Part shown: positions 15,484-24,778 of the stretch, in pieces
Layout: the number at the start of each line of letters is the position of its first letter
Position numbering within the stretch: position 1 is the first letter of the stretch
Made by a program: the position numbers and the translations under genes
The notes under the pieces: generated by a model
Database searches by the model: none
Told to the model about the DNA's origin: nothing
The model's input: the letters and a program-made list of their open reading frames with translations, nothing else
Assembly: GCA_028724545.1 (NCBI GenBank)
Contig: JAQYCU010000038.1
Span: 1-36,258, forward strand
Reading direction: 5' to 3'
DNA length: 36,258 nucleotides
Source: a bacterium
Lineage (GTDB): Bacteria > Bacillota > Clostridia > Lachnospirales > Lachnospiraceae

Positions 15484-18345
15484 TTATTTCTCTCCTTTTT
15501 CCAAAATTTTTTTCAGGTAAATGCCGGTGTAGGAATCTTTACAACGGGCAATCTCTTCCGGTGTACCGGTGGCAACAATCGTACCACCACGGTCACCACC
15601 TTCCGGTCCAATGTCAATAATATAGTCGGCTGTCTTAATGACATCCAGATTATGCTCGATAACAACAACAGTATTGCCACTGTCAGAAAGTCTGCGCAGA
15701 ATTTCGATTAATTTATGGACATCGGCAAAATGCAGTCCGGTTGTAGGTTCATCCAGAACATAAATTGTTTTGCCGGTGCTTCGTTTGCTGAGTTCAGTAG
15801 CCAGTTTGATGCGCTGTGCTTCGCCGCCGGACAAAGTAGTAGAAGGCTGTCCGAGCTTGATATAGGACAAACCTACATCATTTAAGGTTTCTATCTTTCT
15901 GCGGATTTTTGGAAGAGGGGCAAAAAACTGTAATGCTTCCTCAACTGTCATATCCAGCACATCGGCGATGGTTTTGCCTTTATATTTGACATCAAGTGTT
16001 TCACGGTTATATCTGGCTCCGTGGCATACTTCACAAGGAATATAAATATCCGGCAAAAAGTTCATTTCGATTTTGTTGATACCATCTCCGGCGCAGGCTT
16101 CGCATCTGCCTCCCTTTGCGTTGAAGCTGAAACGGCCTTTTTTGTATCCCCTTGCTTTGGCATCCGGTGTTGATGCAAAAAGGTCGCGAATCAGGTCGAA
16201 TACGCCGGTGTAAGTCGCCGGGTTGGAACGTGGAGTACGTCCGATGGGCGACTGGTCAATGGCAATGATTTTATCCAGCTGCTCCGTGCCGGTAATTTCG
16301 TTATGTTTTCCGGGAATTGTTCTTGCACGGTTCAGTGTTTTCGCAAGGCTCTTATATAAAATTTCATTGACCAGTGAACTTTTACCGGAACCGGACACGC
16401 CCGTTACACAGGTCATAACACCCAGAGGAAAATCAACATCAATATTTTTCAGGTTATTCTGGCTGGCCCCTTTGACGGTAATAAAGCCGGTTGGTTTTCT
16501 GCGTTCCTTAGGAACAGGAATACAGATTCTTCCACTTAAATAAGCACCGGTAATGGAATTTTCATTTTCCATAATTTCCTGCGCTGTTCCGGCAGCAACG
16601 ACTTCGCCACCGTGAACACCAGCCCCCGGACCAATATCAACAATGTAATCTGCTGCCAGCATCGTGTCTTCGTCGTGTTCCACAACGATTAACGTATTGC
16701 CGAGGTCTTTCAGACGAATCAGAGTGTTAAGCAATTTATCGTTGTCGCGCTGATGAAGTCCGATACTTGGCTCGTCGAGAATGTAGGCAACGCCGACTAA
16801 ACCGGAGCCAATCTGGGTTGCCAGACGGATTCGCTGTGCCTCTCCACCGGAAAGTGTGCTGGCATTACGCGATAGTGACAGGTAGCCAAGACCGACATCC
16901 ATCAGAAATCCCAGACGTGCATTGATTTCTTTGAGAACCAAATCGCCAATTGCCAACTGCCTGCTGGTCAGTTCCATATGATTCATAAAATCAACCAAAT
17001 CGCAGATAGGCATTTTTGTAATCGCAGTGATATTTTTTCCACCGACGGTAACGGCAAGGGCACCCGGTTTCAGGCGTTCTCCCTTACATGTTTTACAAGG
17101 AATGATGTCCATAAAAGATTCATATTCTTTCTTGCCGGTATCGGAATTGGTTTCCCGGTAACGGCGTTCTACATTTCGTATGACACCCTCAAATGGAATA
17201 TCATAAATACCGGTACCACGCTGGCCTTTATAGGTTACCTGCACGGTTTTGCCGTCCGTTCCGTACATAATAAGATGTTTTGCCTCGTCGGAAAGGTCCT
17301 TGTAAGGAACATTTAAGTCAAAACCGTATTCTTTTGCAATGGCATCTAAAATGCAGCGTCCGTAACTGGACGGATTCGTGGCAGACTGCCATCCGGGAAC
17401 GGCCAGTGCTCCTTGCGGAATACTCAGAGAAGGGTCCGGGATAATGAGAGATTCAGAAAATTCCATACTAAATCCAAGACCGTGACAGGTTTCGCAGGCA
17501 CCAAACGGGTTGTTGAACGAAAAGTTTCTAGGCTCGATTTCATCAATGCTGATGCCACAATCAGGGCAGGAAAAGCTCTGGCTGAAATGAATCTGTTCAC
17601 CGTTTGGAATATCAACAGTCAGCAGTCCGTCGGACAACTTCATAACGCTTTCAATCGAATCGGAAAGACGTTTTTCGATACCGGGACGCACCACAAGACG
17701 GTCCACCATAATATCAATATTGTGCTTTTTATTTTTTTCTAATTTGATTTCTTCGGAAAGTTCATAGAGATGTCCGTCAACAATGACACGCACATATCCA
17801 CTTTTCCGTGCAGATTCAAATACTTTGACATGCTCGCCTTTTCGCCCACGCACGACAGGAGCCAGTAATTGCAATTTTGTTCCCTCTTCGTAAGACATAA
17901 TTTCGTCTGCAATCTGGTCGACGGTCTGCTTTTTGATTTCCTTACCACATTTCGGACAATGAGGAATACCGATTCGGGCAAAAAGCAGACGGTAGTAGTC
18001 GTAAATTTCAGTAACTGTTCCTACCGTAGAACGTGGGTTGTGATTGGTGGATTTCTGGTCAATGGAAATAGCAGGGGACAAGCCCTCTATGCTTTCGACA
18101 TTCGGCTTTTCCATACGCCCCAGAAACATACGGGCATAAGAAGAAAGCGACTCCATATAGCGTCGCTGTCCCTCGGCATAAATCGTATCAAAAGCCAGGG
18201 AAGATTTGCCGGAACCACTCAGACCGGTAAGAACAATAAATTCGTCACGGGGCAAATCAATATTGATATTTTTTAGATTGTGCTCCTGTGCACCACGGAT
18301 TCGTATATATTTTTTTGCTTCATCATGTTTTCGCAATATATTCAC
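15484..18345 (-). CDS. uvrA: Excinuclease ABC subunit A
   Basis: The protein is 953 residues, full length for the DNA damage-recognition ATPase of nucleotide excision repair. It has two ABC modules: Walker [10 protein letters not shown] near residue 40 and GVSGSGKSS near residue 645, and signatures LSGGEAQR in both halves. The zinc modules show CPKC, CPDC...CETC and CEAC...CEVC pairs. The start drawn here is a GTG at 18345 with a poor ribosome site. A TTG three codons later (18336) has AGGTGA just upstream and is an alternative start. A likely LexA-controlled promoter lies 90-140 bp upstream. UvrB and UvrC are not in the window. Confidence 0.97.
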   Translation of the reverse strand: MNILRKHDEAKKYIRIRGAQEHNLKNINIDLPRDEFIVLTGLSGSGKSSLAFDTIYAEGQRRYMESLSSYARMFLGRMEKPNVESIEGLSPAISIDQKSTNHNPRSTVGTVTEIYDYYRLLFARIGIPHCPKCGKEIKKQTVDQIADEIMSYEEGTKLQLLAPVVRGRKGEHVKVFESARKSGYVRVIVDGHLYELSEEIKLEKNKKHNIDIMVDRLVVRPGIEKRLSDSIESVMKLSDGLLTVDIPNGEQIHFSQSFSCPDCGISIDEIEPRNFSFNNPFGACETCHGLGFSMEFSESLIIPDPSLSIPQGALAVPGWQSATNPSSYGRCILDAIAKEYGFDLNVPYKDLSDEAKHLIMYGTDGKTVQVTYKGQRGTGIYDIPFEGVIRNVERRYRETNSDTGKKEYESFMDIIPCKTCKGERLKPGALAVTVGGKNITAITKMPICDLVDFMNHMELTSRQLAIGDLVLKEINARLGFLMDVGLGYLSLSRNASTLSGGEAQRIRLATQIGSGLVGVAYILDEPSIGLHQRDNDKLLNTLIRLKDLGNTLIVVEHDEDTMLAADYIVDIGPGAGVHGGEVVAAGTAQEIMENENSITGAYLSGRICIPVPKERRKPTGFITVKGASQNNLKNIDVDFPLGVMTCVTGVSGSGKSSLVNEILYKSLAKTLNRARTIPGKHNEITGTEQLDKIIAIDQSPIGRTPRSNPATYTGVFDLIRDLFASTPDAKARGYKKGRFSFNAKGGRCEACAGDGINKIEMNFLPDIYIPCEVCHGARYNRETLDVKYKGKTIADVLDMTVEEALQFFAPLPKIRRKIETLNDVGLSYIKLGQPSTTLSGGEAQRIKLATELSKRSTGKTIYVLDEPTTGLHFADVHKLIEILRRLSDSGNTVVVIEHNLDVIKTADYIIDIGPEGGDRGGTIVATGTPEEIARCKDSYTGIYLKKILEKGEK

Positions 18346-18445
18346 CTGCCATTTCTATATATTCTGTAAGGATACGGATTGTTTCTCAAAAAAGATAAGC
18401 CGGAAGAGTATCGTATGACTGTATTTTACCGTAATCTTGTTCTTA

Positions 18446-18474
18446 ATAGTACCACGATTCTCATAACAAAGCAA
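18446..18474 (-). promoter_or_regulatory. uvrA promoter
   Basis: On the minus strand, TTGCTT (18474-18469), a 17-bp spacer and TACTAT (18451-18446) form a moderate promoter, with a start expected near 18440 and a leader of about 95 bases. The -35 is weak. Confidence 0.55.
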
Positions 18475-18486
18475 GTACATATGTTC
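18475..18486 (-). promoter_or_regulatory. LexA/DinR (SOS) box candidate for uvrA
   Basis: The minus strand reads CGAACATATGTACT, matching the Gram-positive SOS box CGAAC-N4-GTTY at all but one core position. It abuts the -35 element of the uvrA promoter, where LexA would block RNA polymerase. uvrA is a classical SOS gene in this phylum. Confidence 0.65.
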
Positions 18487-18531
18487 GAGAAGAAAAAATA
18501 GGAAAACCTGAGAAAATAGAAGAAAAATTAC

Positions 18532-18560
18532 TTGAAGATAAAAGGGGGATAAAGTATAAT
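18532..18560 (+). promoter_or_regulatory. Promoter of the diguanylate cyclase gene
   Basis: TTGAAG (18532-18537), a 17-bp spacer and a perfect TATAAT (18555-18560) lie about 175 bp before the TTG start at 18734. Confidence 0.7.
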
Positions 18561-18733
18561 TAAGTATAAGCGTGTATGGCACTGTGCAGCAGGAATAAAA
18601 TGCACCGGATGCCGGCACATCAGGGCGAAACGAATGAACATACGAAATAAAAGACAGAAAAGGAACGGACGGACGAAATAAAATAAATATAGAACAAAAG
18701 CAACAAAAAAAGAACCATAAGGGGGGACGTGCC

Positions 18734-20653
18734 TTGCTTAATAACGATAAAAAAATAATAGCTGTGTGTACAGCAGGAATTAATTCAGAATACATCGATA
18801 CCATGTTAGAAGCACTACACTCTTTCGTTGATTCTTTCGGGTTTAAACTTCTTTATTTTAATTCATTTAGTAACCTGTATGATTGGGAAAAACAGGATAT
18901 TGGTGAGAGCAATATTTTTCAATTAATGAATTACAATTTAATAGACGGAATTATTCTTTTGTCAGAAACTATCAAAAACAGTGACATTCGTGATGACATT
19001 GTAGAGAAAGCAAAAGTATACAACATTCCGGTTGTTTCGATTGACCATCATATAGAAGGCTGTTATAATGTAAATTTCCGGTATACCAATGCAATCGAAG
19101 AAATTATTACGCATCTGATTGAGGAACATCATTATACCAGAATTAATTTTATTGCCGGTCATAAGGGAAATGAATTTTCGGAAGAGCGTCTGGCAGTTTA
19201 TAAAAAAGTATTAGAAGAACACGGGATTCCGGTAGAAGAAGAGAGAATTGGCTATGGAGATTTCTGGAGAGGCCCGACAGAGAGGGTAATCAGTGATTTT
19301 CTGGCAAGCGATTTGCCGTTGCCACAGGCCATTGTCTGTGCAAATGATGCTATGGCAATTGCTGCATTCAAATATTTGTCACAGGCAGGTTACAAAATAC
19401 CGGAAGATATTGCAATTACGGGATTTGATGGAATCCGTGAGGCGCTGGAACATTCTCCGGCAATTACCACGGCAAAACATAATTATCACGAAACGATAAT
19501 GTGTGCATTCCAGATATTAGAGCGTTATTTCAAAGGTGAAAGCCAGGATGACCAGTACTGGATTGATTCCCAGATTTTGTATGGTTCTTCCTGTGGCTGC
19601 AAAGATGTGCAGGCGAGAAAATACAGCACACTGGTAAGGGAATTGTATGAGCAGATTGACTTTTATGACCAGTTTAATGGTCTGCAGATAAAAATGACTG
19701 CAAATCTGACGGATAACGATTCTTTCTATGGCGTTTTTGATAACCTGAAAGATTATGCAGATAACTTTTTAACCAATAAGTTCTGGTTATGTATTTCAGA
19801 TGATTTCCTGAGTGAAAAGGAAGTGCTTTCTGATATTATCGAAGAAGAAAGTTTTAAACGGGTTGGATATTCGGCGACAATGGATATTATGCTTTCCCGA
19901 TGCGACGGTGAGTGGCAGGGTATTACTGATTTTTCCACGGTTTCCCTTCTGCCACATCTGGACGAGATTCTAGACGAGGAAAACAATGTGATGTTTTTGC
20001 CGTTGCACGTGCTGGAGAGGTCAATCGGATATGTGGCAGTTGTGTATGACCCATATAAAATGTGTCTGAACCATGCATATCAGTTTTTGATGAATATCAG
20101 CAATGCACTTGAAACGACAAGAATGCATCAGAGGCAGCAGGCGATTATTAATAATCTGGAGAACAAATATGTGCATGACCCGATGACAGGTCTGTTCAAC
20201 AGACGTGGATTTTATCAGCGTGTTGAGCCGGTTTTCAAACAGTGTATTGAGGAAAATAAAATGATTATGGTAGTATCGGTTGACTTAAACCGGTTAAAGT
20301 TTATCAACGATACATATGGTCATGCAGATGGTGATATTGCTATTTCTACGGTAGGAAAAGCGTTGGCGCATGCAGCACCTCCACTTTGCACGTGTGCAAG
20401 ATTTGGTGGAGATGAATATGTTGTCGCAGGTCAGGTGGAGTCAGAAAAAGAAACAGAAGTTTTCCACAACAAAGTAGTTGCTTTTTTGGATGATTTTAAT
20501 AAGCATTCCGGTAAGCCGTATCAGGTAAGTGCAAGTATCGGATGCGTGACCGGTGTACCAAATGCGCAGATTGCTTTGGAAGAATTGATTAAAGTGGCTG
20601 ATGAAAAAATGTACGAAGAAAAAGTACGTCATCATGCTGAACGCAGGGATTAG
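18734..20653 (+). CDS. Cytoplasmic LacI-type sensor diguanylate cyclase (GGDEF)
   Basis: The start is a TTG at 18734 with AAGGGGGGA eight bases upstream. The 639-residue protein has no signal peptide and no membrane helix. Residues about 8-285 form a LacI/RbsB-type periplasmic-binding fold without the DNA-binding headpiece (IPVVSIDHHI, AIVCANDAMAIAAF, AITGFDGIREA). About 290-460 is a GAF-like linker region. About 475-635 is a GGDEF domain with DPMTGLFNRRGF, DLNRLKFINDTYGHADGD and an intact GGDEY active loop at 558-562. The RxxD inhibitory site before the loop is missing, so product inhibition through it is unlikely. It should make cyclic di-GMP in response to a small cytoplasmic ligand, probably a sugar. 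No EAL or PilZ partner is nearby. Confidence 0.9.
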   Translation: MLNNDKKIIAVCTAGINSEYIDTMLEALHSFVDSFGFKLLYFNSFSNLYDWEKQDIGESNIFQLMNYNLIDGIILLSETIKNSDIRDDIVEKAKVYNIPVVSIDHHIEGCYNVNFRYTNAIEEIITHLIEEHHYTRINFIAGHKGNEFSEERLAVYKKVLEEHGIPVEEERIGYGDFWRGPTERVISDFLASDLPLPQAIVCANDAMAIAAFKYLSQAGYKIPEDIAITGFDGIREALEHSPAITTAKHNYHETIMCAFQILERYFKGESQDDQYWIDSQILYGSSCGCKDVQARKYSTLVRELYEQIDFYDQFNGLQIKMTANLTDNDSFYGVFDNLKDYADNFLTNKFWLCISDDFLSEKEVLSDIIEEESFKRVGYSATMDIMLSRCDGEWQGITDFSTVSLLPHLDEILDEENNVMFLPLHVLERSIGYVAVVYDPYKMCLNHAYQFLMNISNALETTRMHQRQQAIINNLENKYVHDPMTGLFNRRGFYQRVEPVFKQCIEENKMIMVVSVDLNRLKFINDTYGHADGDIAISTVGKALAHAAPPLCTCARFGGDEYVVAGQVESEKETEVFHNKVVAFLDDFNKHSGKPYQVSASIGCVTGVPNAQIALEELIKVADEKMYEEKVRHHAERRD

Positions 20654-20730
20654 AGCAGGCGAAAAAGTTTACACTATATAAAAAAGTGCCGGGATTATAC
20701 AAAATAAAAAGACAGGCAAAAGGTGACAGA

Positions 20731-21483
20731 ATGCAGGAAGAATATGAGATTTACGGAGGGTTTGCCTCGGTATATGACAGATTTATGGACAACATTCCCT
20801 ATGATGACTGGTTTCGGTATTTATACGGCCTCCTAAAAAAAGAAGGCATTTGTGAGGGAGCCGTAGTGGATTTAGCATGTGGAACAGGCGAAATCACAAG
20901 GCGTCTGGCTGCTGCCGGATATCAGGTTATCGGAGCAGACATTTCTGAAGAAATGCTGGAGATTGCAAGAGATAAATGTCAGGAAGACGTTTTATTGATT
21001 CATCAGGATATGAGGGAATTAGAGTTGGTCAGCCGGGTGGCTGCCGTAGTCTGCATCTGTGATGGGATGAATTATATCTGCAATATAGAGGAGCTGGAGC
21101 AGGTATTCCAAAGGGTTCATCATTTTCTGGAGCCGGATGGTGTTTTTATTTTTGATATGAAAACGGCATATTTTTTTGGAGAAATACTTGGTAGCAGAAC
21201 CATTACGGAAAACCGGGAAGATGCCAGTTACATCTGGGAAAATGAGTATTATCCAGAAGAACAAATTAACGAATATCTTCTTACGGTATACGAATTATAT
21301 GATGATGAAAGAGATTTGTTTGTACGAACAGATGAATTGCACAGACAACGGGCTTATGACAGCAATGTGATTGCAGAATGCCTGAAAAAACAGGGGTTTT
21401 CCAGGGTTGATGTTTTTGAAGCGTTTACGGAAAAAGAGCCGGCAGATGAAAGTGAGCGTCTTTATTTTATAGCAAAAAAATAA
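20731..21483 (+). CDS. Class I SAM-dependent methyltransferase
   Basis: The frame opens at a GTG at 20686, but I place the start at the ATG at 20731, which has AAAGGTGA directly upstream. The 250-residue protein has motif I VVDLACGTGEITRRLAAAGY, an acidic SAM-ribose residue in VIGADISEEML, and HQDMRELEL. The pre-domain YGGFASVYDRFMDNIPYDDW is common among uncharacterised Firmicute methyltransferases. The substrate cannot be told. It lies 77 bp after the diguanylate cyclase gene and upstream of hslO on the same strand. Confidence 0.88.
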   Translation: MQEEYEIYGGFASVYDRFMDNIPYDDWFRYLYGLLKKEGICEGAVVDLACGTGEITRRLAAAGYQVIGADISEEMLEIARDKCQEDVLLIHQDMRELELVSRVAAVVCICDGMNYICNIEELEQVFQRVHHFLEPDGVFIFDMKTAYFFGEILGSRTITENREDASYIWENEYYPEEQINEYLLTVYELYDDERDLFVRTDELHRQRAYDSNVIAECLKKQGFSRVDVFEAFTEKEPADESERLYFIAKK

Positions 21484-21551
21484 AAAGGATAAAGAAGTCC
21501 ATATATATGGCAGAAAATAAAAAGGATAAAGCAGTTCATATTTAATGGCAG
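21477..21551 (+). repeat. 37/38-bp tandem duplication after the methyltransferase gene
   Basis: Copy 1 (21477-21513) and copy 2 (21514-21551) share AAAATAAAAAGGATAAAG, a central CAT-A-T tract and ATGGCAG, and a partial third copy (AAAATAAAAA) follows. The first copy includes the stop codon of the methyltransferase gene. Slipped-strand duplication is the likely origin. Confidence 0.75.
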
Positions 21552-21568
21552 AAAATAAAAATAGAAAG

Positions 21569-21587
21569 AAATCCATCGGGTGGATTT
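21569..21587 (+). terminator. Weak hairpin between the methyltransferase and hslO genes
   Basis: AAATCCA-TCGGG-TGGATTT forms a 7-bp stem with a 5-base loop, followed by only TTAG. It may be a weak terminator or leader hairpin; the T-tract is poor. Confidence 0.3.
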
Positions 21588-21617
21588 TAGTAGAAGGATA
21601 GAGAAGAGGTAAAATTT

Positions 21618-22490
21618 ATGAGTCAGGATTATATTGTAAGAGCAACAGCAGCAAATCATCAGTTACGTGTTTTTGCCGTAACATCAAGGGATTTAGTAGA
21701 GGAAGCCAGAAAAATCCATAATACCAGTCCGGTTGCGACAGCTGCACTGGGAAGATTACTGACGGCAGGCAGTATGATGGGAAGTATGATGAAAGGGGAT
21801 AATGACATTCTGACTCTGCAGATTCAGTGTGGAGGACCGATTGGAGGACTGACGGTAACTTCCGATTCAAAAGCCAATGTAAAAGGATATGTAAAGCAGC
21901 CTATGGTGCTTCTGCCTCCAAATGCAAAGGGAAAATTGGATGTTGCCGGTGCATTAGGTCCGGGATTTTTAAATGTTATCCGCGATATCGGTATGAAAGA
22001 GCCATATAATGGACAGACACATTTAGTTTCCGGTGAAATTGCCGAGGATTTGACATATTATTATGCTACATCTGAACAAGTACCTTCTTCTGTAGGTTTA
22101 GGAGTTCTTCTTGACAAAGAAAATCATGTCAGACAGGCAGGTGGTTTTATCATTCAGGTAATGCCATATGCCGAGGAGTCTGTAATTTCGGCGGTTGAAA
22201 AATCACTGGAGCATATTCATTCTGTGACAGATTTGATGGAGCAGGGAATGACGCCGGAAGATATGATTCAATTTATCATGGGAGATTTAGATGTTGAGAT
22301 TCTGGAACGGATTCCGACACAATATTCCTGCAACTGTTCCAAAGAAAGAGTAGCGAAGGCAGTCGCAAGTGTAGGAAAAAAAGATTTGCAGGAAATGATA
22401 GCGGATGGAGAAACAATAGAAGTTAATTGTGATTTTTGTGGTTCTCATTATTATTTCACAACCGAAGAATTGAAGGGATTTTTGAAATAA
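21618..22490 (+). CDS. hslO: Hsp33 redox-regulated chaperonin
   Basis: The 290-residue protein is full length for Hsp33, a holdase switched on by oxidation. The zinc-thiol switch is intact at the C-terminus: CNC in YSCNCSKERV and CDFC in EVNCDFCGSHYYF. N-terminal landmarks are VRATAANHQLRVFAVTS and LLTAGSMMGSMMKGDNDIL. AGAGGT lies upstream of the ATG. The secreted glucosaminidase gene begins 13 bp downstream and may be co-transcribed. Confidence 0.96.
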   Translation: MSQDYIVRATAANHQLRVFAVTSRDLVEEARKIHNTSPVATAALGRLLTAGSMMGSMMKGDNDILTLQIQCGGPIGGLTVTSDSKANVKGYVKQPMVLLPPNAKGKLDVAGALGPGFLNVIRDIGMKEPYNGQTHLVSGEIAEDLTYYYATSEQVPSSVGLGVLLDKENHVRQAGGFIIQVMPYAEESVISAVEKSLEHIHSVTDLMEQGMTPEDMIQFIMGDLDVEILERIPTQYSCNCSKERVAKAVASVGKKDLQEMIADGETIEVNCDFCGSHYYFTTEELKGFLK

Positions 22491-22503
22491 GGAGTGTGTT
22501 TAC

Positions 22504-24666
22504 ATGAAAAATTACAAAAGCATAGTTCTGTGTGTAATTGCCACATTTGTGCTGACAGTCTGTGCTTCTCTGGCAATCACGCCGGAAAATAAAGCAATGG
22601 CATCAGCAGTTGGAACGGTTAAGGTTAGTGGCCTTTTAAATGTCCGTTCCGGACCGGGAACCGGCTATAGTGTGGTTAAATCCGGTGGCACAAAAGTAAC
22701 ATTATCGAATGGAGAAAAAGTTACTGTTACCGGGGTAAATGGGGACTGGTATCATATTAAAGTGAAACAAAACAGCAAGACGGTTACAGGATTTGCAAAG
22801 AAAACATACATTAAAGTACAGACGGGAAAAGTACACACAAAGATGTATGGACGTGTAACGGCAAATTCGGTAAAAGTCAGAACAACTGCATCGGTCAAGG
22901 CAGCACCCGTGACTGTAAATAAAAAGACGGTATCTGTAAAAAAGGCCAAAAAAGTCCGGATTTTATCGGAAAAACTTGTTAAAAATACAAAGTGGTACCG
23001 GATAGCAGTAACATATTCGTCTAAGACATGCAAAGGCTATATTTTGTCAAAACACGTGGAACTGATTTGCAATAAAGGTCTTCCGGCAGTTTTGGATTCG
23101 TCAGAGAAAGTAACACTGCTAAAGCATGCAGGAAGAAAAACGGCTGTCTCGGTCAATGGTAAAAAAGTACAGTTAAAAGACGGAAAACAGATGACAGTTT
23201 TAAAAAGTAAAAATGTACTTGGAAAAAAATATCTTTATGTGAAAGTGACAAGCAGTAAAACAGCAGTAAAAGGCTATATTTTAGATAAATATGGACGGCT
23301 GCAAATTGTAAAAAATGAAAAGAGCAGTACGTCAGAAACAACGTCACAGACAACTACGTCAGATGATACATCCGGTATGACGGATGCAGAGTTTTCAAAG
23401 AAACTGACAGAGGATGGTTTTCCGAGTTCTTATATAACAAAACTGACAGCATTACATAAGCAGTATCCGAATTGGAAATTTATCCCTTACAAAACAGGCT
23501 TAGACTGGAACACGGTTATCCAGAAAGAAAGCGTTGTCGGATTGAATCTGCTCAGTGTAAATAAGTCATACGACTGGAAATCATTTGCTGATGGTGCTTA
23601 CAATTGGAAAACAGATAAATTTATTCCATATGATGGCTCTACCTGGGTGACGGCATCAGAAAAAGCAGTGAAATACTATATGGACCCACGAAATTTTCTG
23701 GATGCAAGAGGCATTTTCCAGTTTGAAAGTCTGGAATACCAGAAAGAGTCCCATACAAAAGCCGGAGTGGAAAAAATCCTGAATAATACACCGATGTATA
23801 ATAAAAGTTATACCTATACGGATGATTCCGGCGCCAAAAAAAGCAGAAGATATTCTTCAACATTTATTACGGCAGCGTCAAAATCCGGTGTAAGTCCATA
23901 TCATCTGGCATCCCGGGTAAAGCAGGAAGTTGTTATCAGTTCGACTCTGATGAGCAGTTCCGTTTCCGGAAAAGTGTCAGGTTACGAAGGCATTTATAAC
24001 TTTTATAATATTGGTGCAAATAACAGCACGGTTTCGGGAGGAGCTGTTGCAAACGGACTTAACTGGGCAAAGGGTGGCAGTTCCAAAAGCACCACATATT
24101 TAAGACCGTGGACTTCACCATACAAATCTATTGTTGGTGGCGCAAGTTATATTGGCAAAAATTATATTAACGTAGGACAAAACACATTATACCTGCAGAA
24201 ATTTAATGTTACGCCGAAAAACCGTTATTCTCATCAATATATGGCAAACATTGAGGCGCCAAACAGCGAAGCAACGAAGACAAATACGGCATATGGAACA
24301 CAAAAAGAAACCATGACGATGGTATTTTCCATTCCGGTATATGAAAATATGCCGGCTACACCGTGTCCTGTGCCGTCGGGTGGAAAAAATCCGAACAATT
24401 ATCTGAAAACCTTATCGATATCCAACCATGCCTTTAGCTCCAAGTTTGTTTTGGGTGATGATGGAAGCAAAATTTATAAAGTGACATTGCCAAATAGCGT
24501 TACATCCATTAAAATTAATGCAACGGCAGTCAGCTCAACGGCTACTGTCACAGGCAAAGGAACAAAAAGCGTGGAAGTTGGCACAAAGACTTATACGGTA
24601 AAAGTAAAAGCACAAAGTGGCAGCGTAAGGTCATATAAAATTCAGGTGACACGAAAAGCAGCATAA
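22504..24666 (+). CDS. Secreted beta-N-acetylglucosaminidase with SH3 repeats and cadherin-like sandwich
   Basis: This 720-residue wall hydrolase has a signal peptide (about residues 1-33, ending near KAMASA). A clear bacterial SH3 domain follows (about 38-105, LLNVRSGPGTGYSVV), then two more SH3-like segments (about 115-190 and 200-270). After a Ser/Thr linker (about 275-295) comes a glucosaminidase domain (about 305-615). Within it, E475 in RVKQEVV and the nearby YNFYNIGANNS match the general-acid Glu and conserved YNF-NIGA of GH73-type enzymes. The last 85 residues form a cadherin-like beta-sandwich. It should cut the GlcNAc-MurNAc bond during wall turnover or cell separation. AAGGAG precedes the ATG; hslO lies 13 bp upstream. 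Confidence 0.92.
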   Translation: MKNYKSIVLCVIATFVLTVCASLAITPENKAMASAVGTVKVSGLLNVRSGPGTGYSVVKSGGTKVTLSNGEKVTVTGVNGDWYHIKVKQNSKTVTGFAKKTYIKVQTGKVHTKMYGRVTANSVKVRTTASVKAAPVTVNKKTVSVKKAKKVRILSEKLVKNTKWYRIAVTYSSKTCKGYILSKHVELICNKGLPAVLDSSEKVTLLKHAGRKTAVSVNGKKVQLKDGKQMTVLKSKNVLGKKYLYVKVTSSKTAVKGYILDKYGRLQIVKNEKSSTSETTSQTTTSDDTSGMTDAEFSKKLTEDGFPSSYITKLTALHKQYPNWKFIPYKTGLDWNTVIQKESVVGLNLLSVNKSYDWKSFADGAYNWKTDKFIPYDGSTWVTASEKAVKYYMDPRNFLDARGIFQFESLEYQKESHTKAGVEKILNNTPMYNKSYTYTDDSGAKKSRRYSSTFITAASKSGVSPYHLASRVKQEVVISSTLMSSSVSGKVSGYEGIYNFYNIGANNSTVSGGAVANGLNWAKGGSSKSTTYLRPWTSPYKSIVGGASYIGKNYINVGQNTLYLQKFNVTPKNRYSHQYMANIEAPNSEATKTNTAYGTQKETMTMVFSIPVYENMPATPCPVPSGGKNPNNYLKTLSISNHAFSSKFVLGDDGSKIYKVTLPNSVTSIKINATAVSSTATVTGKGTKSVEVGTKTYTVKVKAQSGSVRSYKIQVTRKAA

Positions 24667-24778
24667 AAACAGATGTTGTAAAAAGCAGTATAAAAACCAG
24701 ATAACAAAAACGCAGATAATGCAAAAAAAGCAGAAAAACACAGGTACCTTTTAGAAAGTGTACGGGAATGAGGGCAAT

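Larger units (their letters stand above)
18346..18733. other. Divergent intergenic region between uvrA and the diguanylate cyclase
   Basis: This 388-bp gap holds a minus-strand promoter with a SOS-box-like site for uvrA and a plus-strand promoter for the diguanylate cyclase. The plus transcript would have a leader of about 165 bases (18567-18733). It can form small stems such as GTGCA/TGCAC (near 18584-18605) and ACCGG-ATG-CCGGC, but I match it to no known riboswitch. Confidence 0.6.

Noticed and set aside
18567-18733. Cyclic di-GMP riboswitch in the leader of the diguanylate cyclase
   Set aside because: The small stems do not match the conserved GEMM-I core or the class II pattern that I know; no defined riboswitch is supported.
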